NCBI GenBank assembly: GCA_028139135.1
Contig: JAOINB010000002.1
Coordinates: 82,412-146,411, forward strand
Source: Betaproteobacteria bacterium
GTDB lineage: Bacteria; Pseudomonadota; Gammaproteobacteria; Burkholderiales; Burkholderiaceae_A
Direction of reading: 5' to 3'
DNA length: 64,000 nt
This document shows positions 39,789 through 49,878 of the stretch, piece after piece; within the stretch, counting starts at the first letter, position 1, and each line of letters starts with the position of its first letter. The position numbers were made by a program, and so were the translations under genes. The notes under the pieces were generated by a model, which was not told the DNA's origin, did not search any database, and saw only the letters and a list, made by a program, of their open reading frames with translations.

Positions 39789-40807
39789 ACAGCCTCCTCC
39801 CCCGTATCTTCTATTAATGCTGATATCCGTTCGACTGCCTCTTTTTTGACCACCAAGGTCATTCCAATTCCCCCATTAAAAACGTTAAAAAATTCCCTAT
39901 TGTTTATACCTCCTTCTTTTTTAAGCCACTCCATTAAGGGAGGGATAGGAAAATTTGAAGCGCCCAATAAACATTTATACTGTTTAGGAATCGACCTTGT
40001 GATATTACCTAATGGCCCTCCCCCCGTAATATGAGCAATCGCATGAACCTCTGAAAAAGCTTCACTCAAAACATTAGAGATGCAATTTACATAAATTTTA
40101 GTGGGTTTCATAATCAAATCTAATAGTGGTTCAGACTCTAAACTAAGCTTGTAATCCATTCCCAGGTGTAAATAGTCACGCCCAAAAACATTTTCGAGTA
40201 TTACCCTAACCAATGAATATCCATTGCTGTGCAAACCACTAGACTTTATTCCTAAAACAACATCTCCTTCACGAACATTTTTTCCATCAATTATTTTCTC
40301 CTTTTCAACAATGCCAACGGTAAACCCAGCTAAATCATATCCACCAGTTTCATACATTCCTGGCATTTCCGCCGTTTCTCCTCCCAACAACGAACAATTT
40401 GCCATAGTACATCCTTGGGATATTCCCTCAATAATCTCTGCCGCGGTTTGGATAGATAACTTTCCGCATGCGAGATAGTCTAGAAAGAAAAGTGGCTCGG
40501 CACCCATCACAGCTATATCATTTACGCACATCGCAACTAAATCAATTCCGATAGTCGAGTGCTTCCCAGTATTTAATGCAATTATTAACTTCGTTCCAAC
40601 GCCATCTGTTGAAGACACCAGGGTGGGATTTTTATATCCTCCCGAAAGAGCAAACAAACCAGCGAATCCTCCTAAATTGTCTAAAACTTCCGGCCGCCTG
40701 GTTTTATCCGCAAGAGGTTTTATCTTACTTACAAGGCTTTCCCCGGCTGCTATATCTACTCCTGCATCCCTGTATGTAATCCCTTTTTTTTTCAAGTTGA
40801 TGCTCAA
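39731..40807 (-). CDS. purM: Phosphoribosylformylglycinamidine cyclo-ligase
   Basis: YRDAGVDIAAGESLVSKIKPLADKTRRPEVLDNLGGFAGLF, LLGGETAEMPGMY. Confidence 0.97.
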   Translation of the reverse strand: MSINLKKKGITYRDAGVDIAAGESLVSKIKPLADKTRRPEVLDNLGGFAGLFALSGGYKNPTLVSSTDGVGTKLIIALNTGKHSTIGIDLVAMCVNDIAVMGAEPLFFLDYLACGKLSIQTAAEIIEGISQGCTMANCSLLGGETAEMPGMYETGGYDLAGFTVGIVEKEKIIDGKNVREGDVVLGIKSSGLHSNGYSLVRVILENVFGRDYLHLGMDYKLSLESEPLLDLIMKPTKIYVNCISNVLSEAFSEVHAIAHITGGGPLGNITRSIPKQYKCLLGASNFPIPPLMEWLKKEGGINNREFFNVFNGGIGMTLVVKKEAVERISALIEDTGEEAVYLGVVKSKSGSESQIEIS

Positions 40808-40837
40808 TTAAATTTTAATTGGTATAGTTTAACTGAT

Positions 40838-41566
40838 ATGCAGGTATTTAAGTCAAAAGATAAATTTCTTCAATTTACCCTAAAATTGGAATCTTCTGAG
40901 AAGTTTTCTTTAAAGCAAGGTATAACAACAACCAACGAAAATACATTAGAAGCTCTGAAAAGATTCAGTATGCTGGAAAGGCAATCATCCAAGACCTTCT
41001 ACCTATGGGGCGAAAAAGGATCGGGAAAAACATTTTGGCTCAGATCATGGCATGAAGAAAAAGAGGGGGATTCTGTTTATATCGATAGTCGAGTAGATGG
41101 TCAATTCGTCCCAAAAAAAAATAATTGGTTTTTGTATGTTGATAATATCGAAAACGCTGATAAAAGAATCAAAAGTAGGTTATTTGAGGAACTTATCAAT
41201 CAACACATTACCAATAATAGGTTTGTTTTTGCGAGTAGAATAAACTTAAAGAATCTTAAAAATTTAAATTTTAGAGAAGATTTTATTAGCAGATTAAAGC
41301 AAGGATTGGTTTACCGTCTCGACGAATTACCAGATGAGGAGAAGAAAAATGCCCTCAGGGTTCATATTCACAATCTGGGATGGATAAAATCCTCATCTAG
41401 CTCCGCCTATGATAGTCTTATAGATTACATGTTGACTCATCTTCCACGTGAACTTGGGACATTGAGATTAGCGTTAGATAAGCTAAATGAAGTTGCTGTA
41501 AAACAAAAAAGAATTATCAGTTTAAGATCAATAAAGCATGTTTTAGAAGAATATGATATATACTAA
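40838..41566 (+). CDS. hda: DnaA-related regulatory protein Hda
   Basis: DnaA-like AAA+: FYLWGEKGSGKTFWLRSWHEE, FLYVDNIENA; between purM and pcnB. Confidence 0.8.
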   Translation: MQVFKSKDKFLQFTLKLESSEKFSLKQGITTTNENTLEALKRFSMLERQSSKTFYLWGEKGSGKTFWLRSWHEEKEGDSVYIDSRVDGQFVPKKNNWFLYVDNIENADKRIKSRLFEELINQHITNNRFVFASRINLKNLKNLNFREDFISRLKQGLVYRLDELPDEEKKNALRVHIHNLGWIKSSSSSAYDSLIDYMLTHLPRELGTLRLALDKLNEVAVKQKRIISLRSIKHVLEEYDIY

Positions 41567-42233
41567 TCTTGCTCTTTTTGATTTAGATCATACATTGATT
41601 CCCGGGGATAGCGATCTTTTATGGACTAACTTTCTCGTTGCAAAGAAACAGATTGAAAAGGTCAATACACGGTTAAGCGATAGATTTTTTGCCCAATATA
41701 AAAATGGCACCCTCAATTTAAATGAATTTTTGGAATACCAATTAAAACCCTTAAAAGTAATTGAAAAAAATTCTTTGCTTTCCTTGAGAGAAGAATTTGT
41801 TCATGAAAAGATCAAACCAATTATCTGTCAAGAAGCAAAAGAGTTGGTATATTCACACTTAAAAGCAGGCCATCTTTGTGCGTTAGTTACAGCGACAAAT
41901 GAGTTTATTACTGAGCCGATAGCGGAAATATTCGGATTTCATAAACTAATTGCAACCTTAGTTGAAAAGGATAGTCAAGGAGAGTACACCGGTCGATCGT
42001 ATGGTGTTGCAAGTTTTCAAGAGGGGAAAATAATAAGAGTAAAGGAATGGCTTAATAGTCTTCATCTTAACTTTCATGATTTTGAAAAGACTTTTTTTTA
42101 TTCTGACTCTGTTAATGATATTCCTCTTTTAGAAACTGTTACAAACCCGATCGCTACAAACCCCGATGATGTTTTGCATAAGCATGCTGATAGACGTGGG
42201 TGGCAAATAATTAATATCTTTGACAATGCTTGA
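41553..42233 (+). CDS. HAD-IB family hydrolase
   Basis: LALFDLDHTLIPGDSDLLW, FFYSDSVNDIPLLE. Confidence 0.9.
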   Translation: MIYTNLALFDLDHTLIPGDSDLLWTNFLVAKKQIEKVNTRLSDRFFAQYKNGTLNLNEFLEYQLKPLKVIEKNSLLSLREEFVHEKIKPIICQEAKELVYSHLKAGHLCALVTATNEFITEPIAEIFGFHKLIATLVEKDSQGEYTGRSYGVASFQEGKIIRVKEWLNSLHLNFHDFEKTFFYSDSVNDIPLLETVTNPIATNPDDVLHKHADRRGWQIINIFDNA

Positions 42234-43566
42234 AAGGTTGTTTGGGCTCTTTTCGAAAAAGCAGTTTTCCTCTATTGAGAGCTCAGCTTTACACTTACAA
42301 AAGGAATCGATTTCTCATCCAGCGCTAACAATAATAAGAAAACTTAAAAGATCTGGTTGGGACGCATTTATTGTTGGCGGGGCCGTAAGAGATCTTTTGT
42401 TGAATGTCAAACCAAAAGATTTTGATATTGTCACAAATGCCAGTCCACATGAAATTAAGTCTCTCTTTAGACGATCAAGAATAATTGGACGACGATTTCG
42501 AATAGTACATGTTTACATTGGAAATGAGACTATTGAAGTTTCTACCTTCAGAAAACCCAATGTATCAAGCTCATTGGATTCTTATGGGCGTATCTTGAGA
42601 GATAATGTTTTTGGGAGTATTGAGGATGATGTTAAAAGGCGTGATTTAACCATTAATTCACTCTACTATGACCCTGTCTCTGAAAGGATTCTGGACTACC
42701 ACGATGGTATTTCTGATCTACAAAAGAGAGAGATAGTGGTAATTGGCAAGACAAAAGTGAGACTTATTGAGGATCCTTTAAGAATAGTTAGAATCATCCG
42801 AATTGCAGCAAAACTTGATTTAATCATACCGCTCAAATTGAAAAATGTAATGCGAAGCTCTGGTATTTTATTAGAGAATATACCAAAAGCTAGGCTTTCT
42901 GACGATCTACTGAAAATGTTTGTTAGTGGAAAGTCTCTGCAAGGATTTAATTACATTTTGGAGTTAGGTTTGGATAAACATATTTTTCCAAATCTTGACC
43001 TGTTTTCTTCAGAAAAAAAAAAGGGTCACACGAACCTTAAAAAGGATGGTTTTATCTATTCTGCATTAAAAAACCTTGATTTTACAGTCAATAATAATCG
43101 GACAATATCGATCAGCTTTATTTTTGCTGTTTTGTTTTGGGAAAAAATAAGTAGACTTAAAATGAGCTATGTTGAGCAGGGTTTTTCAGATTATGTTGGT
43201 ATGCAGAGGGCAATTAGCGAAACTATACAAGTTATAAATCAACATTTTTACTTTCAGAGAAAACATATTGCTGGTGTTAGAGAGCTCTGTCTCCTGCAGG
43301 GTCGATTTAATAAGTTTCTGGGAAAATCTCCATTTTCCCTCATTCGACACGCAAGATTTTACAGTGCTTTTAAACTCCTAGAGCTAAGGGTTAAATTAAA
43401 TGAGGTTAAAATAGAGACTGTGGTTTGGTGGGGTAAATTTCATAAATGCACAGATAGTGAAAAAGTACATATGATAAATGTTATGAGAGGTAAAACTGGG
43501 CAACGAAGGTCATACAAAAAACGTAGAGGAAAAAAGCTATCTACCACCAAAATAGAGAAACTATGA
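42220..43566 (+). CDS. pcnB: Poly(A) polymerase / CCA-adding-like nucleotidyltransferase
   Basis: AFIVGGAVRDLLLNVKPKDFDIVTNASPHEIKSLFRRSRIIGRRFRIVHV; basic C-terminus. Confidence 0.95.
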   Translation: MTMLERLFGLFSKKQFSSIESSALHLQKESISHPALTIIRKLKRSGWDAFIVGGAVRDLLLNVKPKDFDIVTNASPHEIKSLFRRSRIIGRRFRIVHVYIGNETIEVSTFRKPNVSSSLDSYGRILRDNVFGSIEDDVKRRDLTINSLYYDPVSERILDYHDGISDLQKREIVVIGKTKVRLIEDPLRIVRIIRIAAKLDLIIPLKLKNVMRSSGILLENIPKARLSDDLLKMFVSGKSLQGFNYILELGLDKHIFPNLDLFSSEKKKGHTNLKKDGFIYSALKNLDFTVNNNRTISISFIFAVLFWEKISRLKMSYVEQGFSDYVGMQRAISETIQVINQHFYFQRKHIAGVRELCLLQGRFNKFLGKSPFSLIRHARFYSAFKLLELRVKLNEVKIETVVWWGKFHKCTDSEKVHMINVMRGKTGQRRSYKKRRGKKLSTTKIEKL

Positions 43567-44213
43567 ATATTGAAGGCTGGATTAATAAATATAAAAATAT
43601 AGTCGTGGAAGGGCCTATCGGGGTTGGGAAAACTTCTCTAACAAAGAAGATTGCAGATAAGTATCAACTCACAACGGTTCTTGAAAAAGCCGGAGAAAAC
43701 CCTTTTCTGAAAAAGTTTTACACTGACAGCGAAAAATATGCATTGCCTACTCAACTATTCTTTTTATTTCAAAGATTAGATCAATTGATGGAATTAACTC
43801 AAGCCGACCTATTCGAGACAAATATAATCGCAGACTTTATGTTAGAAAAAGATAATATCTTCGCTGGAATAACATTGAATGAGTTGGAAATGAGCTTGTA
43901 TAGAAAAATTTATGAAAACCAAGCTAGTCAAATATGTACACCGGATCTTGTAATATACTTACAAGCAGACCCGGGAACGTTAATAGAGAGGATAAAAAAA
44001 AGAGGAATTTTAATGGAACGTGATATTTCCATCGAATATATTGTTAACCTAAGTAACGCCTACAATAAATTTTTTTACTCATATGAGAAATCACCGGTTT
44101 TAATCGTAAACACCACCCATTTAGATCCGATCCACAAACCAGAGGATTTTGATTTACTTATGAACCAATTAAAAATGTTTAAAGGGCGGAGAGCATTTTT
44201 CAATGCAATATAA
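43563..44213 (+). CDS. Deoxynucleoside kinase family protein
   Basis: IVVEGPIGVGKTSLTKKIADKY, LVIYLQADPGTLIERIKKRG. Confidence 0.9.
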   Translation: MNIEGWINKYKNIVVEGPIGVGKTSLTKKIADKYQLTTVLEKAGENPFLKKFYTDSEKYALPTQLFFLFQRLDQLMELTQADLFETNIIADFMLEKDNIFAGITLNELEMSLYRKIYENQASQICTPDLVIYLQADPGTLIERIKKRGILMERDISIEYIVNLSNAYNKFFYSYEKSPVLIVNTTHLDPIHKPEDFDLLMNQLKMFKGRRAFFNAI

Positions 44214-44215
44214 TT

Positions 44216-45091
44216 ATGAAAGTAGTCAGTAGTCTCAATGTTTTAAGAACTGAATTAGAGAAAAGCGGTAGTGTTGCTTTAGTTCCTACTATGGGAAATA
44301 TTCACGAAGGACATCTCTCCCTAATTAAGCATGCGAAAAAATATGCTAAAACTGTCGTATGCAGCGTATTTGTAAATAAACTGCAGTTTAATGAGAGAGC
44401 AGATTTTTTAACTTACCCAAGAACGATAGAAAATGATTTAAAAAAACTGGAAATGATTAAAACCGATATTGCGTTCCTACCCTCTGGAGAGCTGATGTAT
44501 CCAAATGAGCAGGAATTTTTTATTGAGGTTCCGGATTACATCTCAGAATGCCTAGAGGGTCAATTTCGAGGTCCTTTTTTTTCTAGGGTGGCTACGATTG
44601 TCATGAAATTTTTTTTCCTTATAAAGCCAGATATTGCTGTTTTCGGTAAGAAAGACTTTCAGCAAGCATTTATGATTAAAAAATTATGTTTACAGTTCTC
44701 TACACAATGCACCATCTTGTTAGGCGAAACAATTCGAGATTTTGATGGATTAGCACTATCCTCCCGGAATTCACATTTGAGCTCATCTGAGAGGGCAAAT
44801 GCTAATCAAATGTACAGAACGTTAGTCAACATGAAAGAGGAAATTTTAAAAAACAGTGAACTAGAGCACTTCAATTTAGAATTTTTAAGCCAACTTGAAG
44901 GTACTGGAAGAGACAGACTTAATAATGGGGGATGGGAGTGTGAATATATAAAGGTAATCAATAAGGATCTTTTCCGTGAACCAATCTGTCCAAAAACAGA
45001 ATGGAGACAGCTAATTGTATTAGCTGCAGCTAAACTAGGGAACACTAGGCTTATAGATAATATAGAAATTGTTAAATCGAATATTCAGTAA
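44216..45091 (+). CDS. panC: Pantothenate synthetase
   Basis: LVPTMGNIHEGHLSLIKHAKK, FGKKDFQQAFMIKK, LALSSRNSHLSSSER. Confidence 0.95.
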   Translation: MKVVSSLNVLRTELEKSGSVALVPTMGNIHEGHLSLIKHAKKYAKTVVCSVFVNKLQFNERADFLTYPRTIENDLKKLEMIKTDIAFLPSGELMYPNEQEFFIEVPDYISECLEGQFRGPFFSRVATIVMKFFFLIKPDIAVFGKKDFQQAFMIKKLCLQFSTQCTILLGETIRDFDGLALSSRNSHLSSSERANANQMYRTLVNMKEEILKNSELEHFNLEFLSQLEGTGRDRLNNGGWECEYIKVINKDLFREPICPKTEWRQLIVLAAAKLGNTRLIDNIEIVKSNIQ

Positions 45092-45153
45092 CGTAGGTAA
45101 AGACCGATTGAGAGCGCAATAACTGTAACTAAAAACATTATCCTTAAAAACAT
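45085..45153 (-). CDS. Putative 22-aa membrane micropeptide downstream of sucD
   Basis: Hand translation MFLRIMFLVTVIALSIGLYLRY; strong SD GAAAGGAGGTTTTGATG 13 nt after sucD stop. Confidence 0.5.
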   Translation of the reverse strand: MFLRIMFLVTVIALSIGLYLRY

Positions 45154-45166
45154 CAAAACCTCCTTT

Positions 45167-46048
45167 CTATAAGGATTGTTTTAAGGTGATTCCTAAGCGG
45201 GCAGGATTCTTCGTAACAATAATGCCAGCAGATTCCATTGCTTCAAGCTTTGCATCAGCTTTTTCACTGTTCTTATTTATAAGAGCACCGGCATGACCCA
45301 TTCGTTTTCCCTCTGGAGCAGACATCCCAGCAATAAATCCTATAATGGGTTTTCTCATATTTTCTTTTGCCCATTCAGCCGCAACAACCTCATCATCCCC
45401 TCCAATCTCCCCGATCATAATGACGGCGTCAGTGCACTCATCCTCATTAAACATTTTCAGAACGTCAATATGCTTAAGCCCATTTATTGGATCACCACCA
45501 ATTCCAACTGCTGTAGATTGGCCCATACCAACCTCTGTTACTTGAGCGACAGCCTCATATGTCAGCGTTCCTGACCTCGATACTATACCTATACGACCCG
45601 GTAAATGAATTGATTCTGGCATTATTCCAACCTTCAAAATACCAGGTGTAATTAATCCTGGACAGTTTGGGCCCAAAAGCAGCGAACCTGGCTCATGTTC
45701 ACGAATAAAGCTCCTAACTCGCAGCATATCATTGATAGGGATACCTTCAGTTATGCAAACTATTAATTTAATTTTTGCTTTTGCTGCCTCTATTATTGCG
45801 GCAGCTGCTTGTAACGGAGGAACATATAGAACTGAGATATTTGCATTTGTCTCCGCCTTAGCTTCAGCAACTGTGGCAAAGATCTTCATATCTTCATAAA
45901 TTTCTCCACCACGTTTTGGATTAACACCTCCTACGAAACAATCTCTACCCATGCCATAATTTAGGCAACGAAGCGTGTGATAGCTTCCGACCTTTCCGGT
46001 AATACCCTGGGTTAAAACTCTAGAACTACCGTCAAGTAAAATTGCCAT
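45167..46048 (-). CDS. sucD: Succinyl-CoA synthetase alpha subunit
   Basis: VLTQGITGKVGSYHTLRCLNYG, GPNCPGLITPG, GHAGALI. Confidence 0.97.
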   Translation of the reverse strand: MAILLDGSSRVLTQGITGKVGSYHTLRCLNYGMGRDCFVGGVNPKRGGEIYEDMKIFATVAEAKAETNANISVLYVPPLQAAAAIIEAAKAKIKLIVCITEGIPINDMLRVRSFIREHEPGSLLLGPNCPGLITPGILKVGIMPESIHLPGRIGIVSRSGTLTYEAVAQVTEVGMGQSTAVGIGGDPINGLKHIDVLKMFNEDECTDAVIMIGEIGGDDEVVAAEWAKENMRKPIIGFIAGMSAPEGKRMGHAGALINKNSEKADAKLEAMESAGIIVTKNPARLGITLKQSL

Positions 46049-47209
46049 TTAGGTTTCCTTAGCCTGTCTAACAGCAATATTAACTGCATCTTCTAAATTG
46101 TCAACAAACATCATTGCAAGCCTAGATTCCTTAATAATGCTTTTCGCTTCCTCTTCTTTAAAACCTTTAATCCTCGCGACAATTGGGACCTTATTAGAAA
46201 TGTTTTGTAATGCATTTACAACTCCTTGTGCTACGTAGTCACATCTCATTATTCCACCAAATATATTTATTAAGACGACCTTGACCAAAGGGTTACTTAC
46301 TAAAATTTCAAATGCTTTGGAGACTTTCTCAACAGAAGCCCCTCCTCCGACATCCAAAAAATTCGCTGGACTTCCTCCCATTAATTTAATAATATCCATC
46401 GTTGCCATAGCCAGCCCAGCACCATTCACCATGCATCCAATATTGCCGTCCAACTTTATATAAGATAGATTATATTTTGCCGATTCAATCTCTAGACCTT
46501 CCTCTTCTTTAGTATCTCTCATGGAGAGTATATCTGGCTGGCGCTTCAATCCATTTGGGTCAAAATTCCATTTCGAATCTAACGCGATTAAATTACTTCC
46601 ATCAATTTGCACAAGGGGATTTATTTCAATTAAGTTTGCATCAAGTTCAAAAAATGCATTGTATAAGTTACGGATTAAATTATAAAACTTCTTTCTCAGT
46701 ATTGGTTCAAATTCCATTTGGTCGAATATTTCGGTAAATTGAGACTCATTAATACCCTCATCAACATTTACGAAGACTTTCTTTATTTCACTCTCGTAAT
46801 CTTTCTCCTCAACATCTACTCCACCCCGACCAGATAGAACGACACATACTTCCTGACAGTTTCGATCCACCACGATTCCAAAGTAATAATCTTTTACGCT
46901 TTTACACATTTCCTCAATTAAAACTGCGCTAGGAGTCTTGCCAGTACCTTTACTCTGCGTCGTGAATATCTGTTTTTGAAATAGCTCTCGCAAGCCCTCC
47001 TCGTATTCAGCTCGATTTTTAACGAACTTTATTCCCCCAGCCTTTCCACGCCCACCAGAATGTATCTGAGCTTTTAGAACTAATGGAAATTCTGGAAGCT
47101 CGTCACTGAGGTCAACACCCTCTTTAGCACTAAAAACCACAAGCCCCATGGGAACGTCAACGTCATAACGCTTTAAAAGTTGCTTGCCTTGATACTCATG
47201 AATATTCAT
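46049..47209 (-). CDS. sucC: Succinyl-CoA synthetase beta subunit
   Basis: MNIHEYQGKQLLKRYDVDVPMGLV, AQIHSGGRGKAGGIKF, NIFGGIMRCDYVA. Confidence 0.97.
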   Translation of the reverse strand: MNIHEYQGKQLLKRYDVDVPMGLVVFSAKEGVDLSDELPEFPLVLKAQIHSGGRGKAGGIKFVKNRAEYEEGLRELFQKQIFTTQSKGTGKTPSAVLIEEMCKSVKDYYFGIVVDRNCQEVCVVLSGRGGVDVEEKDYESEIKKVFVNVDEGINESQFTEIFDQMEFEPILRKKFYNLIRNLYNAFFELDANLIEINPLVQIDGSNLIALDSKWNFDPNGLKRQPDILSMRDTKEEEGLEIESAKYNLSYIKLDGNIGCMVNGAGLAMATMDIIKLMGGSPANFLDVGGGASVEKVSKAFEILVSNPLVKVVLINIFGGIMRCDYVAQGVVNALQNISNKVPIVARIKGFKEEEAKSIIKESRLAMMFVDNLEDAVNIAVRQAKET

Positions 47210-47682
47210 TAGTTTTCAATATGATTATCCCGCAATACGAGTCTATTACTTATATCGCATGAAAATCCTCTTCTAATCAAATAATCGCGGCGCTTAATTT
47301 TTTCTTTCATTGATGTAGCCTGTCCTTTAAACTTTTTATTAAGAAGCATTTTGGCTTTTTCATAGTCGCAAAATTCAAAAGTTTGTAATATTTGCCCAAT
47401 AATTTGGTCGTCAATACCTATCTTTTTCAATTCAAACCAAATCCTTTTCTCTCCGTACAAATTTCCTTTTGAATTTAAATATGTAGAAACTACTCGTTCA
47501 TCTGATAGCCAGTTCTTTCCTTTAAGATCTTCAACGACATCCTCTATGATTAATTCACAAAAATTATCGGTCGAATCGGTGTAGGCAAAATCAAGAAGTT
47601 TTTTTCTTATTACTGCAACACTGTAATCTCTTTTTGATAAAAGTGAGTAAGCTTTCTTATATATTTGTTTTTTGTTTATCAA
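47209..47682 (-). CDS. recX: Regulatory protein RecX
   Basis: AYSLLSKRDYSVAVIRKKLL; between recA and sucC. Confidence 0.88.
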   Translation of the reverse strand: MINKKQIYKKAYSLLSKRDYSVAVIRKKLLDFAYTDSTDNFCELIIEDVVEDLKGKNWLSDERVVSTYLNSKGNLYGEKRIWFELKKIGIDDQIIGQILQTFEFCDYEKAKMLLNKKFKGQATSMKEKIKRRDYLIRRGFSCDISNRLVLRDNHIEN

Positions 47683-47699
47683 ACTTATTAATCAAAATC

Positions 47700-48758
47700 C
47701 TATTGCACTGACTCTTCATCAAGTTTTTCGATAACTTCGATTTCTGAAATTCCATAACTCAAACGTATTCTGTTTTCTATTTCTACTGCAAGTTCTTTAT
47801 TTTCTTTCAAGAATTCTCTAACATTTTCTTTCCCTTGTCCTACTCGAATATCATTGTAGCTATACCATGATCCAGACTTCTGTATTATTCCTTTTTCAAC
47901 TCCCAGATCGATTATTTCTCCGTGTCGAGAGATCCCTTCGCCATAAAGAATATCAAAAAACGCTTGCTTAAATGGAGGAGCAACTTTATTTTTTACTACC
48001 TTCACTTTTGTTTCCGAACCGACAACCTCATCTCCCTTCTTCAAAGAACCAATTCTCCTGATATCCATTCTTACCGAACTATAAAATTTTAAGGCATTCC
48101 CCCCTGTAGTGGTTTCCGGACTACCAAACATAACTCCTATTTTCATACGAATCTGGTTTATGAAAATAACTAAAGTATTCGTCCTACTTATTGTTCCTGT
48201 TAATTTTCTAAGAGCCTGGGACATTAAACGGGCGTGCAAACCTGGTAGCGAATCTCCCATATCACCGTCAATTTCGGCTCGGGGAGTTAAAGCAGCCACC
48301 GAATCTACTACGACAAGGTCTACCGATCCAGATTTTACTAATGCATCGACAATTTCAAGCGCTTGCTCGCCTGTATCTGGTTGCGATATGAGAAGGTCAT
48401 TTAAATCTACGCCAAGTTTTTTTGCGTACTGTGTGTCTAACGCGTGTTCAGCATCTACAAAAGCACAAATTCCACCTATTTTCTGCATCTCGCTAATGAC
48501 CTGGAGAGTTAATGTTGTTTTTCCAGATGATTCTGGACCGAAAATTTCAACTACTCTACCTCGTGGAAGACCGCCAACCCCTAACGCTACATCCAAGCTC
48601 AAAGATCCTGTGGATACTGCTGGTATATTCTCCACAACTTCTGTTTCACCTAACCTCATTACCGACCCTTTTCCAAATTGCTTATCAATTTGAGCCAGTG
48701 TTGTCGCCAATGCCTTGACTTTTTCAGATGAAGCGTTTTGTTTTTTACCCTGTTTCAT
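47700..48758 (-). CDS. recA: Recombinase A
   Basis: [58 protein letters not shown]. Confidence 0.99.
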   Translation of the reverse strand: MKQGKKQNASSEKVKALATTLAQIDKQFGKGSVMRLGETEVVENIPAVSTGSLSLDVALGVGGLPRGRVVEIFGPESSGKTTLTLQVISEMQKIGGICAFVDAEHALDTQYAKKLGVDLNDLLISQPDTGEQALEIVDALVKSGSVDLVVVDSVAALTPRAEIDGDMGDSLPGLHARLMSQALRKLTGTISRTNTLVIFINQIRMKIGVMFGSPETTTGGNALKFYSSVRMDIRRIGSLKKGDEVVGSETKVKVVKNKVAPPFKQAFFDILYGEGISRHGEIIDLGVEKGIIQKSGSWYSYNDIRVGQGKENVREFLKENKELAVEIENRIRLSYGISEIEVIEKLDEESVQ

Positions 48759-48781
48759 ACTTAAGTCTCCATATAAAAATA

Positions 48782-48797
48782 CTGTATATATCTTCAG
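48782..48797. promoter_or_regulatory. Probable LexA (SOS) box upstream of recA
   Basis: CTGTATATATCTTCAG, one mismatch to CTGT-N8-ACAG, 24 bp upstream of recA start. Confidence 0.65.
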
Positions 48798-48819
48798 TAT
48801 ACTAACTTTTAAGAATTAT

Positions 48820-49338
48820 TCAATTATTCCCTTGTTTTTTTCTCGCACTCGCTGAAATAAGTCCCTCAAGAGCTGTTCGAACAGCTAGATTTCTAATTTG
48901 CATCCTGCTGCCAGAAAAAATAGAATTTTTACAACTTCTCTCCCCATATGACTGGAAACCAAACCAAACTAATCCTCTAGGTTTTTTTTCACTGCCCCCG
49001 GTAGGACCTGCAATACCAGTAATCGATGAAAATAAATAATACTTATTTTTTTTAGGTAGAACCCTCTCCAGTCCAGCCAACATTTGAGAAGCAACTATTT
49101 TACTGACGGAACCATGAGATTCGACACTGTTTAAATCCACCGAGAGCAACGTTTTTTTTGATAAATTAGAATAACAAACTATCCCTAAGTCAAACCATGC
49201 ACTACTTCCTGCTAACGAACTTAAATGACAGGCTAATAAACCGCTAGTACAGGATTCTGCAACCGCTATTTTTAAACCGTTCTTTCTTGCAAAAAAAGCT
49301 AGGGCTAAAACCTTTATCAACATGCCATTTTTTTTCAT
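48820..49338 (-). CDS. CinA C-terminal domain protein / nicotinamide-nucleotide amidohydrolase
   Basis: KIAVAESCTSGLLACHLSSLAGSSAWFDLGIVCYSN, GIAGPTGGSEKKPRGLVWFG. Confidence 0.93.
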   Translation of the reverse strand: MKKNGMLIKVLALAFFARKNGLKIAVAESCTSGLLACHLSSLAGSSAWFDLGIVCYSNLSKKTLLSVDLNSVESHGSVSKIVASQMLAGLERVLPKKNKYYLFSSITGIAGPTGGSEKKPRGLVWFGFQSYGERSCKNSIFSGSRMQIRNLAVRTALEGLISASARKKQGNN

Positions 49339-49868
49339 AAGAAATTTTTATATACTAGCAAGTTTTGATTTAATCCAAAACGAAAAAAAATAGAAAGAAT
49401 AAATAATGTTTGGAATGCTGCAATAATATCATCTAACATTATCCCTAATCCCCCACGAACTTTTTTATCAATAATATTTGTTGGCCAAGGTTTGCAAATA
49501 TCAAAGAATCTAAAAATTACGAATGCTTGTATTTGAATAAATAAATAGCTGTAATCGATAGCTTGTGCCGTTGACAAACTCTCATCCCAACGAGGTAAAA
49601 AAAATAATATCAACCAAAATGCAACTATTTCGTCAATGACTATTTCTGATGCATCTTTTTTTTTTAAATGACCTTCAACAAAACCAGAGGTCACAACTCC
49701 AACTACAAATGTGGTTAGAATGATTATGAAAAGTACAGTGTCAATAAATAAATAATCCAATATTAAGAACATAATCCATGACCAAATAGTCCCAATGGTT
49801 CCAGGCATATATTTGGAATAACCAGACCCGAATCCAGTTGCAATAGAATATGAAAAGATAATCTTCAT
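49335..49868 (-). CDS. pgpA: Phosphatidylglycerophosphatase A
   Basis: IATGFGSGYSKYMPGTIGTIWS, VIDEIVAFWLILFFLP, GGLGIMLDDIIA. Confidence 0.93.
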   Translation of the reverse strand: MKIIFSYSIATGFGSGYSKYMPGTIGTIWSWIMFLILDYLFIDTVLFIIILTTFVVGVVTSGFVEGHLKKKDASEIVIDEIVAFWLILFFLPRWDESLSTAQAIDYSYLFIQIQAFVIFRFFDICKPWPTNIIDKKVRGGLGIMLDDIIAAFQTLFILSIFFRFGLNQNLLVYKNFL

Positions 49869-49878
49869 TCTATGAAAA

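Noticed and set aside
48109-48693. 194-aa plus-strand ORF opposite recA
   Set aside because: Antisense to a strongly conserved gene; no recognisable domain or SD
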